Below are positions 37,840 through 44,884 of a stretch of 64,000 nucleotides of DNA, one piece after another. The notes beneath the pieces are model-generated. The model had not been told where the DNA came from. It saw nothing but the letters and a program-made list of their open reading frames with translations, and made no database searches. Both the position numbers and the translations under genes were made by a program. Each line of letters begins with the position of its first letter. Position 1 is the first letter of the stretch. Where the stretch lies: NCBI RefSeq assembly GCF_041379045.1, contig NZ_CP166871.1:1178001-1242000 (forward strand), in the 5' to 3' direction. Source of the DNA: Thalassotalea ponticola (lineage in GTDB: Bacteria > Pseudomonadota > Gammaproteobacteria > Enterobacterales > Alteromonadaceae).

Positions 37840-38625
37840 ATGAGTGTTGCTATTGATATCCACGAGTTGCAATTTCGCTGGTCAGAAAGTGCAGATCACC
37901 TCCTTGCCATTGACCGTTTAACCATAGCGCAAGGCGAAAAGGTGTTTTTATATGGCCCCAGTGGCAGTGGAAAAACCACGCTGCTGAGCTTACTCTGCGG
38001 TATTAACTCAGTACAGTCAGGGCAACTTACATTACTCAACACTGATCTGTCTTTGTTGACAGCTAGCCAACGCGATCAGTTTCGCGCTGACCACCTCGGT
38101 GTCATTTTTCAGATGTTTAATCTTATCCCGTACTTAACCAGTATCGAAAACGTGTTGCTGGCGGTGCAATTTTCCGCATCGCGCAAACAAAACGCGATAG
38201 CCAAGTCGGGGTCGCTGCTCAACGAGGCAAAACGCTTACTGAAGCATTTAGATATGGCTGATGATACGCTGCTCAACAAGCCGGTAAATCAACTCAGTAT
38301 TGGTCAGCAACAGCGGGTGGCTGTTGCCAGAGCGTTGATGGGATCGCCAAAAATTATTATTGCTGATGAGCCAACCTCGTCGCTTGACGCACAGCGATGT
38401 GAGGGCTTTTTACAGCTGCTGGCCAACGAGTGCCAAGCACTTGGGGCTACCTTGATCTTTGTCAGTCACGATTTGCGCTTACAACACGGCTTCGATCGCG
38501 TCTTTAGCTTAGTATCAAGCACTGAACACGCGGGTTTAACTCGGGTACGGTTAGAGCTCAAAGGGCAACCAATGACCGCTGACGACAACGCACTATCGCC
38601 GTTAAGCCCAGGTAATGACAGATGA
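37840..38625 (+). CDS. ABC transporter ATP-binding protein (MacB/LolD type)
   Basis: The protein (261 residues from 37840) has Walker A GPSGSGKTT, a Q-loop in GVIFQMFNLIPYLTSIENV, the ABC signature NQLSIGQQQRVAVARAL, Walker B IIIADEPTSSLD and an H-loop in FVSHDLRLQ. These are features of the MacB/LolD/FtsE class that works with FtsX-like permeases. An in-frame ATG at 37828 is a possible alternative start; neither has a clear ribosome site. The permease gene overlaps its stop by 4 nt. With the downstream DUF3299 gene it forms a three-gene operon, possibly metal-linked. Confidence 0.9.
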   Translation: MSVAIDIHELQFRWSESADHLLAIDRLTIAQGEKVFLYGPSGSGKTTLLSLLCGINSVQSGQLTLLNTDLSLLTASQRDQFRADHLGVIFQMFNLIPYLTSIENVLLAVQFSASRKQNAIAKSGSLLNEAKRLLKHLDMADDTLLNKPVNQLSIGQQQRVAVARALMGSPKIIIADEPTSSLDAQRCEGFLQLLANECQALGATLIFVSHDLRLQHGFDRVFSLVSSTEHAGLTRVRLELKGQPMTADDNALSPLSPGNDR

Positions 38626-40013
38626 CAATTACTAACCTTGCCCTAAAGAGTTTTCGCAACAGAAAAACCAGTATATTGCTTACCGTCTTGTCAATAGCGT
38701 TAAGCGTTGCTCTGCTACTGACTATTGAGAAAGTGCGGGTTCAAACGAAACAAAGTTTTACCAGTACCATATCCGCTACCGATTTAATTGTTGGCTCTAG
38801 AACCAGTCAAATTAACTTGCTCCTGTCATCGGTATTTCAAATGGGAACGCCAACTCAGGCAATTAGCTATCACTCTTATCAGCATTTTAGTGACCAGCCG
38901 ATGGTTAAGTGGAGTATCCCGTTTTCCCTTGGTGATAGTCACAAAAGTTACAAGGTGATCGGCACGACTGAACAGTTTTTTGAACATTACAAATACGGTG
39001 AACGACAATCACTGAATATGCGAAAAGGTCACTGGTTCGCGCAACCGACACACGTGGTACTCGGTGCTGATGTCGCCAAAAAATTGAATTACCAAGTCAG
39101 TGACACGGTGATTTTATCACACGGAAGTGGCAACAGTTATTTGCACCATCAACACCACCCCTTTACGGTGGTGGGGGTTTTGGCGCCAACGGCAACGCCC
39201 GTTGATCGCAGCTTGTTTATATCGCTCACCGGCATGGATAATTTACACCAGCAACAACCCCACAACGCTGTCCCAGCCGATCCGTTTGCGGTGCTGCAAG
39301 GCAATGATACAGCAGTTAATGTGCAACAAAACGGCACCAAGAGCCAAGACTCAAAACACCAGCACCTAGATCATCAACACCGATTAACGGACCACTCGCA
39401 TGAGCACGTCGAAGCCTTGAATAAAACGTCAACTTCGGCGGCTTTAGGCACTTATCCAACCAATAATATCAGTGGCTTTTACTTAGGGTTACATGAACGA
39501 CCATCGGTTTTGGCAATGATGCAAGGCATAAATCAATATGAAAATGAGCCATTATTAGCGATAATGCCGGGCGTGGCATTACTTGAATTATGGTCATTGC
39601 TCAGTATCGTTGAAAAAGCCTTAATCGCCATATCGCTGGTGGTGGTGGTAATTTCTTTGGCATCGATGTTGATTATTTTACTCAACAGTTTAAATCAGCG
39701 TCGTCGTGAAATGGCGGTGTTGCGTGCCATAGGTGCCAAACCGCGACATATATTTTCACTGCTGATGGTCGAAGCAGCATGTATGATAGTCGCGGGGATT
39801 GTCAGTGGTGTACTGTTGGTTTATGGCGCACTCGTCACACTCAAGCCCTTGGTGCTTGATCATTTTGGCGTATACCTTACCGCCAATATGTTATCACCCT
39901 ACGAGTGTTGGCTGTTGCTGGCCATAGCAACTACGGCAATGCTAATTAGCTTAGTACCGGGTTTTCAGTTATATCGTTACGCTTTAACCGATGGTATGTC
40001 GGTGCGTAATTAG
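38622..40013 (+). CDS. FtsX/MacB-type ABC permease with a His-rich periplasmic segment
   Basis: The 463-residue protein has one N-terminal membrane helix (about 14-32), a large periplasmic domain (about 35-320) and three C-terminal helices forming the FtsX domain, including RRREMAVLRAIGAKPRHIFSL, starting at RRREMAVLRAIGA. The periplasmic part contains a His cluster near residues 245-265 (HQHLDHQHRLTDHSHEH), unusual for this family and suggestive of zinc or other metal binding. The gene overlaps the ATPase gene. MacB-type exporters or lipoprotein extractors share this fold, so the transported substrate is uncertain. Confidence 0.88.
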   Translation: MTITNLALKSFRNRKTSILLTVLSIALSVALLLTIEKVRVQTKQSFTSTISATDLIVGSRTSQINLLLSSVFQMGTPTQAISYHSYQHFSDQPMVKWSIPFSLGDSHKSYKVIGTTEQFFEHYKYGERQSLNMRKGHWFAQPTHVVLGADVAKKLNYQVSDTVILSHGSGNSYLHHQHHPFTVVGVLAPTATPVDRSLFISLTGMDNLHQQQPHNAVPADPFAVLQGNDTAVNVQQNGTKSQDSKHQHLDHQHRLTDHSHEHVEALNKTSTSAALGTYPTNNISGFYLGLHERPSVLAMMQGINQYENEPLLAIMPGVALLELWSLLSIVEKALIAISLVVVVISLASMLIILLNSLNQRRREMAVLRAIGAKPRHIFSLLMVEAACMIVAGIVSGVLLVYGALVTLKPLVLDHFGVYLTANMLSPYECWLLLAIATTAMLISLVPGFQLYRYALTDGMSVRN

Positions 40014-40045
40014 TCGGTTATTGCGTATTCATAAAAGGTTTTCTC

Positions 40046-40744
40046 ATGACACAGTTTTCTCATAACACCATTTGCAGTGTTTTTTTAACCGCGCTATTGC
40101 TTATTGGAGTGGTAGCACAAGTAAAGGCAATGCCTTATCAAGTGATAACGTGGGATACGCTCAACGCCCATGTTGAGCGCAAACAGTTGAGTAATCCGTT
40201 TGCCGAGATGGAAATTGATGATATTCGCAAGATGCAGCAAATTGCGATCGTTCGAGATATTAAATCCAGTGGTGAGCAGGTCGATGCGCAAACCCAAGCG
40301 TTAGCGGATACCGCTTATAAACAATTAGTGCAAAACGGTCATGATGTCGAAGGGTTATTTAAAGCTCGCGAGCAAATTATTGCGCAGCGAGAGTTAGAGT
40401 TTTCATCGACAAACCCAGAACTTGATAATGCGCGTATCCAAATGCGTGGCTTTTTATTACCACTCGAGTTTGTCGGCAAAAAAGTGTCTGAATTTTTACT
40501 GGTGCCTTATGTCGGGGCATGCATTCACGAGCCACCGCCTGCCGCAAACCAAATTGTCTACGCCAAGTTAACAACGCCAATAGAACCACCTTCACTGGGG
40601 TTATTTACTCCCATCGAAGTGAAAGGGGTGATGACTTCAGAAACACTGTCGCCAGAGTTGAGCTTGGTAGATGGTGCTAAACAAATCCCAACCAGTTATG
40701 TGTTGAATGTCGACGATATTGAGTTTATTGATCTCGATGATTAA
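40046..40744 (+). CDS. DUF3299 periplasmic protein
   Basis: The 232-residue protein has a signal peptide (cleavage probably after VKA near residue 28) and a C-terminal DUF3299 domain: MRGFLLPLEFVGKKVSEFLLV, starting at MRGFLLPLEF, then PYVGACIHEPPPAANQIVYAK. The conserved CIHxPPP segment could bind metal, but this is inference. It is the third gene of the ABC operon, 32 bp after the permease. From memory, similar ATPase/permease/DUF3299 sets occur in Vibrio zinc-uptake loci called Zrg; that link needs checking. Confidence 0.83.
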   Translation: MTQFSHNTICSVFLTALLLIGVVAQVKAMPYQVITWDTLNAHVERKQLSNPFAEMEIDDIRKMQQIAIVRDIKSSGEQVDAQTQALADTAYKQLVQNGHDVEGLFKAREQIIAQRELEFSSTNPELDNARIQMRGFLLPLEFVGKKVSEFLLVPYVGACIHEPPPAANQIVYAKLTTPIEPPSLGLFTPIEVKGVMTSETLSPELSLVDGAKQIPTSYVLNVDDIEFIDLDD

Positions 40745-40750
40745 GGCAGG

Positions 40751-40777
40751 TGCAGTACACGTTTAAGGTGTACTGCA
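40751..40777. repeat. 10-bp perfect inverted repeat after the DUF3299 gene
   Basis: TGCAGTACAC and GTGTACTGCA are separated by 7 nt. It lies between convergent genes and probably acts as a terminator hairpin, although no T-run follows. Confidence 0.5.
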
Positions 40778-40820
40778 GAGCAACTGAGCGCGATGGTGAC
40801 ATACGTCTTGGAAGAGGGCG

Positions 40821-41117
40821 TTACTCTTCCTCTTCATCAATCTCAGCAGACTTACTCGGCTTCATTTGTTTGATGTCTTTACCGTCCATTAACAGTAACA
40901 AATCGGCAAACGCACTGCGCAATTTTTGCGTAAGAGCCCGTGGAAAACGGGTGTGATTACGCGTCGCAATCGCATCTCTTGCGTATATAGACTCTAACGC
41001 TCGTTCAATTGACTCAACATTTTCTAAGTTTAAATCTGGGCCGTTAAGGTCAAGTTCTTGTTGGTACTGTTGATAAAGCTCTACTACCGTTTGTTGCACG
41101 TCTGCGAGTCTTTCCAT
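40821..41117 (-). CDS. Small acidic cytoplasmic protein of unknown function
   Basis: The 98-residue protein is predicted helical with no membrane segment. It starts MERLADVQQTVVELYQQYQQE and ends in the acidic tail AEIDEEEE. A basic patch RFPRALTQKLR lies in the middle. An AAGGGG Shine-Dalgarno lies about 7 nt before its ATG. I do not recognise a family. It is convergent with the DUF3299 gene. Confidence 0.6.
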   Translation of the reverse strand: MERLADVQQTVVELYQQYQQELDLNGPDLNLENVESIERALESIYARDAIATRNHTRFPRALTQKLRSAFADLLLLMDGKDIKQMKPSKSAEIDEEEE

Positions 41118-41447
41118 GTTAACTTCCCCTTATTAAATTAAATGAGAAATGAATTGTTTAGCGATTAAATGTTAGACAATTTTATTGTTCTTCTACCATG
41201 TAAGAAAATGGCACTAATGTAAAGCACCTCTGGGGATTATTTTTAACTCGCGCGTTGTCCCCTACATTGGCAAAAAACATCTTGGTCAATTGAGTAGGGC
41301 ACCTGTGTGACCGACGAATCTTGGTTATTTAGATATTCAGCAAACGATTGACCTTCCTTGGCGAGCAAAAAGCAGATAGCTTGGCTTGTATAATAGATAG
41401 GCATTGGTTACATTGACCAGAAAATTGTCAACAGAGATACCGTTTGT
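41118..41447. other. Intergenic region between divergent genes
   Basis: About 330 bp separate the small acidic protein gene and the acetyltransferase gene. It should carry both promoters; I see no repeat, RNA gene or clear operator in it. Confidence 0.4.
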
Positions 41448-41939
41448 ATGTTAGAAAACACAATTCGCATCGAGTTAGCACAACTTGATAATCCGCAACA
41501 TCAAGATGATTTACTGATGCTGTTAGACGCTTACGCGCAAGACCCTATGGGAGGTGCGACACCGTTGTCAGCAACAACGAAGTCGACCCTTATTGCATCG
41601 ATGCAACAGCACCCTCAAGTATTTAGTTTATTGTGTTATGTAGATGATAAACCTGCAGCTATTTGCAATTGTGTGCTTGGCTTTTCTACGTTTAAAGCCA
41701 AGCCGTTGATCAACATTCATGACATCGCTGTGCTACCTCGCTATCGAGGGTTGGGGTTAAGTCACAAATTATTAGCCAGTGTTGAGCAACAGGCAATTGA
41801 GCGAGGTTGCTGTAAATTGACATTAGAAGTTTTGCACGGCAATGAGGTAGCCAAAGCAAGTTATGCCAAATTTGGTTTTAGTGGCTATGAACTTGACCCA
41901 ACGCTAGGACGCGCAGAATTCTGGGAAAAAAACCTTTAA
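41448..41939 (+). CDS. GNAT-family N-acetyltransferase
   Basis: The 163-residue protein has the GNAT fold with the acetyl-CoA loop RYRGLGLSHKLLASVEQQA (QxxGxG/A type), preceded by the strand INIHDIAVLP and followed by LTLEVLHGNEVAKASYAKFGF, starting at LTLEVLHGNE. The substrate cannot be predicted from sequence. It is a single gene. Confidence 0.9.
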   Translation: MLENTIRIELAQLDNPQHQDDLLMLLDAYAQDPMGGATPLSATTKSTLIASMQQHPQVFSLLCYVDDKPAAICNCVLGFSTFKAKPLINIHDIAVLPRYRGLGLSHKLLASVEQQAIERGCCKLTLEVLHGNEVAKASYAKFGFSGYELDPTLGRAEFWEKNL

Positions 41940-42116
41940 ATACACAGTGGCACAATTCCGGCAGTTAATGTTGGCCGAGCAATGTTGATAATGTCATTCA
42001 GCGGCTTTACACTGCGAACACACGGTTACTCAGCATGTGTTTAATTTGATTGGATATTGCGAGTTGTGCCGCTGAATGTTTGCGTTGTTAGCTGTGTTAA
42101 CGTTAAAACGCTTGAC

Positions 42117-42557
42117 TTAAAACGAGATAGGCTTGCGACCAGTACGCTCGTTTAGCGATGGCTTTTGTGACTTTTGCTCGTTTTGTGTCCTGCGTTTTTT
42201 GGTACTCTTTGAGTGCTGACTTTTTGCTGCTTTGCTAGCTTTCGTCGCTACATTTTCTCGCTTTGGTTTCGCTTTGCGCTCAGTGTTAACGTTTACTGGC
42301 TCAATCGACTCATTTGCTTCTGCGTCGTTGTCAGCGGATAAAATTGGCATAATGGCTTCGCCATTAAACTGCACAATATCTTCAGCGTAAACTTTTTTAC
42401 GCTTTTGATACTCCACTTGACCATTTAAAAATACATATCCTTCGGCGATTACCATTTTGGCTTCACCGCCACCACCGACTAGGTTGGCAATTTTTAGCAA
42501 TTTGTATAACTCGATAGGTTGTTGCTTTACCTCTATCGCCAAAACTTCTATTTCCAT
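42117..42557 (-). CDS. S4-domain RNA-binding protein, YbcJ-like with basic tail
   Basis: The first 70 residues are an S4-type RNA-binding domain like E. coli YbcJ (IELYKLLKIANLVGGGGEAK, then VIAEGYVFLNGQVEYQKRKKV, starting at GYVFLNG). The remaining 75 residues are a low-complexity Lys/Arg/Ser-rich tail (KRENVATKASKAAKSQHSKS and on) that is absent from the short YbcJ form. Such tails often bind RNA or ribosomes non-specifically. It is encoded next to the tRNA-Val cluster on the opposite strand. Confidence 0.85.
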   Translation of the reverse strand: MEIEVLAIEVKQQPIELYKLLKIANLVGGGGEAKMVIAEGYVFLNGQVEYQKRKKVYAEDIVQFNGEAIMPILSADNDAEANESIEPVNVNTERKAKPKRENVATKASKAAKSQHSKSTKKRRTQNEQKSQKPSLNERTGRKPISF

Positions 42558-42798
42558 GGGATACTCTTTTTCACATTTGTAGTTGTTAAGTGTATCACGA
42601 GGCGATTTACCAAGGCGAGGTTATTTGGCTTGCCAGCCGCACGGCTTTGCCGTTGTGATCTGCACCGATGGCTCAGATAGAGTTATTTTAATGCGGTTTT
42701 TTAACAGAATCATGCGTTCAAGTTTGAGCAAAAAAGCTCATGATTGCTGTAAAAATAAGCGAGCGATCAAATAATCACAAAATAAATTAAAGTTGCTG

Positions 42799-42826
42799 TT
42801 GACACTCTTTACGACTCGCCTATAAT
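42799..42826 (+). promoter_or_regulatory. Near-consensus sigma-70 promoter of the tRNA-Val cluster
   Basis: Consensus TTGACA (42799-42804) and TATAAT (42821-42826) are separated by 16 bp and followed by the GC-rich discriminator ACGCCCC. This combination is typical of strong, growth-rate and ppGpp-controlled stable RNA promoters. The first tRNA begins 15 nt after the -10 box. Confidence 0.93.
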
Positions 42827-42841
42827 ACGCCCCACAACGAC

Positions 42842-42917
42842 GGACGGTTAGCTCAGTTGGGAGAGCACCGCCCTTACAAGGCGGGGGTCACTGGTTCGAG
42901 CCCAGTACCGTCCACCA
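42842..42917 (+). tRNA. tRNA-Val (anticodon UAC), copy 1
   Basis: A 76-nt tRNA with complete acceptor (GGACGGT/ACCGTCC), D, anticodon (CCGCC, loop CTTACAA, GGCGG) and T arms (ACTGG, loop TTCGAGC, CCAGT) and encoded CCA. The anticodon TAC decodes GUA and GUG. Confidence 0.98.
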
Positions 42918-42940
42918 TCGTCGTTTACCATGTTTTGAAT

Positions 42941-43016
42941 GGACGGTTAGCTCAGTTGGGAGAGCACCGCCCTTACAAGGCGGGGGTCACTGGTTCGAGC
43001 CCAGTACCGTCCACCA
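42941..43016 (+). tRNA. tRNA-Val (anticodon UAC), copy 2
   Basis: Identical in all 76 nt to copy 1, with a 23-bp spacer before it. It shares the upstream promoter. Confidence 0.98.
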
Positions 43017-43042
43017 TTTCCTTCAAAACATATCTACTTGAT

Positions 43043-43118
43043 GGACGGTTAGCTCAGTTGGGAGAGCACCGCCCTTACAAGGCGGGGGTCACTGGTTCGA
43101 GCCCAGTACCGTCCACCA
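43043..43118 (+). tRNA. tRNA-Val (anticodon UAC), copy 3
   Basis: Identical in all 76 nt to copy 1. The spacer before it (26 bp) differs from the other spacers. Confidence 0.98.
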
Positions 43119-43134
43119 TCAAGTTGTTTTCCCT

Positions 43135-43210
43135 GGACGGTTAGCTCAGTTGGGAGAGCACCGCCCTTACAAGGCGGGGGTCACTGGTTCGAGCCCAGTA
43201 CCGTCCACCA
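43135..43210 (+). tRNA. tRNA-Val (anticodon UAC), copy 4
   Basis: Identical in all 76 nt to copy 1, after a 16-bp spacer. Confidence 0.98.
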
Positions 43211-43227
43211 TAATGTCGTTTTTCCCC

Positions 43228-43303
43228 GGACGGTTAGCTCAGTTGGGAGAGCACCGCCCTTACAAGGCGGGGGTCACTGGTTCGAGCCCAGTACCGTCCA
43301 CCA
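43228..43303 (+). tRNA. tRNA-Val (anticodon UAC), copy 5
   Basis: Identical in all 76 nt to copy 1. Its 17-bp upstream spacer is nearly the same as that before copy 6, so these two arose by recent duplication. Confidence 0.98.
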
Positions 43304-43320
43304 TAACGTCGTTTCTCCCC

Positions 43321-43396
43321 GGACGGTTAGCTCAGTTGGGAGAGCACCGCCCTTACAAGGCGGGGGTCACTGGTTCGAGCCCAGTACCGTCCACCA
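43321..43396 (+). tRNA. tRNA-Val (anticodon UAC), copy 6
   Basis: Identical in all 76 nt to copy 1. It is the last intact tRNA; the degenerate repeat array starts directly after its CCA. Confidence 0.98.
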
Positions 43397-43470
43397 TGTT
43401 ATTTTTTCTTTTGTTTGTTCAATAAATCGATATCAATCGATTGTTTGTCGTATTTGAAATTTAAGTTGTT

Positions 43471-43555
43471 GGTGAATAGGTCGTTGGTGAAAAGCACCGC
43501 CCGCTCATACCAAGCCCGCACCGAGTCACTGGTTCGAGCCCAGTACCGTCCACCA
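43471..43555 (+). pseudogene. Degenerate tRNA-Val copy, unit 1
   Basis: The 85-nt copy keeps AGCACCGCCC and the last 30 nt of tRNA-Val (T arm, acceptor 3' strand, CCA; only the base just before is changed). The 5' acceptor strand (GGTGAAT) no longer pairs with ACCGTCC and the anticodon stem-loop is replaced by GCTCATACCAAGCCCGC. It shares its 5' variant with unit 4. Confidence 0.85.
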
Positions 43556-43633
43556 TGTTATTTTTTCTTTCTTTTGTTTGTTCAATAAATCGATATCAAT
43601 CGATTGTTTGTCGTATTTGAAATTTAGGTTGTT

Positions 43634-43718
43634 GGTGACTAGCTAATTGGTGAACAGCACCGCCCGCTTATACCAAGCCCGCACCGAATCACTGGTTCGA
43701 GCCCAGTACCGTCCACCA
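43634..43718 (+). pseudogene. Degenerate tRNA-Val copy, unit 2
   Basis: 85 nt, with GGTGACTAGCTAATTGG in place of the tRNA 5' part, GCTTATACCAAGCCCGC in place of the anticodon arm, and an intact 3' third. Confidence 0.85.
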
Positions 43719-43790
43719 TATTATTTTTCTTGTACTGTTAATTAAATCGATATCAATCGACTGTTTTTCGTATCTGAAATTTAGGTAGTC

Positions 43791-43875
43791 GGTGACGAGC
43801 TAATTGGTGAGCAGCACCGCCCGCTTATACCAAGCCCGCACCAAGTCACTGGTTCGAGCCCAGTACCGTCCACCA
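43791..43875 (+). pseudogene. Degenerate tRNA-Val copy, unit 3
   Basis: 85 nt behind a type B spacer. It starts GGTGACGAGCTAATTGG and keeps the exact T arm, acceptor 3' strand and CCA. Confidence 0.85.
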
Positions 43876-43953
43876 TATTATTTTTTCTTTCTTTTGTTTG
43901 TTCAATAAATCGATATCAATCGATTGTTTGTCGTATTTGAAATTTAAGTTGTT

Positions 43954-44038
43954 GGTGAATAGGTCGTTGGTGAAAAGCACCGCCCGCTCATACCAAGCCC
44001 GCACCGAATCACTGGTTCGAGCCCAGTACCGTCCACCA
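43954..44038 (+). pseudogene. Degenerate tRNA-Val copy, unit 4
   Basis: 85 nt behind a type A spacer. It is almost identical to unit 1, including the rare GAATAGGTCGTTGG variant. Confidence 0.85.
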
Positions 44039-44116
44039 TATTATTTTTTCTTTCTTTTGTTTGTTCAATAAATCGATATCAATCGATTGTTTGTCGTATT
44101 TGAAATTTAGGTAATC

Positions 44117-44201
44117 GATGACTAGCTAATTGGTGATCAGCACCGCCCGCTTATACCAAGCCCTTACCAAATCACTGGTTCGAGCCCAGTACCGTCCACC
44201 A
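44117..44201 (+). pseudogene. Degenerate tRNA-Val copy, unit 5
   Basis: 85 nt behind a type A spacer, but its tRNA-like part (GATGACTAGC start, GCCCTTACCAAA variant) matches unit 6, which has a type B spacer. This marks it as a recombinant. Confidence 0.85.
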
Positions 44202-44274
44202 TATTATTTTTCTTTTGCTTGTTAATTAAATCGATATCAATCGACTGTTTTTCGTATCTGAAATTTAGGTAATC

Positions 44275-44359
44275 GATGACTAGCTAATTGGTGATCAGCA
44301 CCGCCCGCTTATACCAAGCCCTTACCAAATCACTGGTTCGAGCCCAGTACCGTCCACCA
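44275..44359 (+). pseudogene. Degenerate tRNA-Val copy, unit 6
   Basis: 85 nt behind a type B spacer, with the GCCCTTACCAAA variant. The 3' third is intact with CCA. Confidence 0.85.
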
Positions 44360-44432
44360 TATTATTTTTCTTTTGCTTGTTAATTAAATCGATATCAATC
44401 GACTGTTTTTCGTATCTGAAATTTAGGTAGTC

Positions 44433-44517
44433 GGTTACTAGCTAATTGGTGATCAGCACCGCCCGCTTATACCAAGCCCGCACCGAATCACTGGTTCGAG
44501 CCCAGTACCGTCCACCA
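44433..44517 (+). pseudogene. Degenerate tRNA-Val copy, unit 7
   Basis: 85 nt behind a type B spacer, starting GGTTACTAGC. This is the last copy with T arm and CCA. Confidence 0.85.
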
Positions 44518-44589
44518 TATTATTTTTCTTGTACTGTTAATTAAATCGATATCAATCGACTGTTTGTCGTATCTGAAATTTAGGTAGTC

Positions 44590-44619
44590 GGTGACTAGCT
44601 AATTGGTGATCAGCACCGC
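44590..44619 (+). pseudogene. Truncated tRNA-Val copy, unit 8
   Basis: Only the first 30 nt (GGTGACTAGC to AGCACCGC) remain. The similarity stops abruptly and unrelated sequence leads to gltX, which marks the array boundary. Confidence 0.8.
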
Positions 44620-44884
44620 ATGACTAATCAAATTCGAGTAAGGTGCGCCGAATTTACGGTGTTCATGCCAGTTTTAAGCACCGTTGATGACTCACGCTAT
44701 GACCTCGTTTACTTTAAGGTATATGACTGTTTGCTGTTTTCTCTGCTTGTGCTGTTATCGAGTGCTTTATAGGTGAATTTATTGGTTCTTGGTGCTAGAA
44801 TACCTGCCAATTTCTATAGACTGTATTTTCTTGATTTTGCGTTGGTTTATCTGCGCAAAAATTGAGCCACAAAGCGAGATAAAT

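Larger units (their letters stand above)
43397..44619 (+). repeat. Tandem array of tRNA-Val-derived repeat units (7 complete, 1 truncated)
   Basis: Seven units of 157-163 bp each consist of a 72-78 bp AT-rich spacer and an 85-nt tRNA-Val-like copy ending in CCA. They end at 43555, 43718, 43875, 44038, 44201, 44359 and 44517; an eighth stops at about 44619. Every spacer contains the inverted pair ATCGAT or TCGAT around ATCA. Two spacer types occur: type A (with TTCAATAAATCG) in units 1, 2, 4 and 5; type B (with TTAATTAAATCG) in units 3, 6, 7 and 8. Confidence 0.95.

Noticed and set aside
42583..42774. 63-codon frame before the tRNA-Val promoter
   Set aside because: No ribosome site and no recognisable protein pattern; it fills the divergent promoter region.
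42857..43425. Open frames with repeated peptide across the tRNA-Val cluster
   Set aside because: They are translations of the repeated tRNA genes and their spacers; this is a well-known false-gene artefact.
43397..44619. CRISPR-like look of the repeat array
   Set aside because: Units are 157-163 bp, the repeated part is tRNA-derived, the spacers are nearly identical to each other and no cas genes are near.
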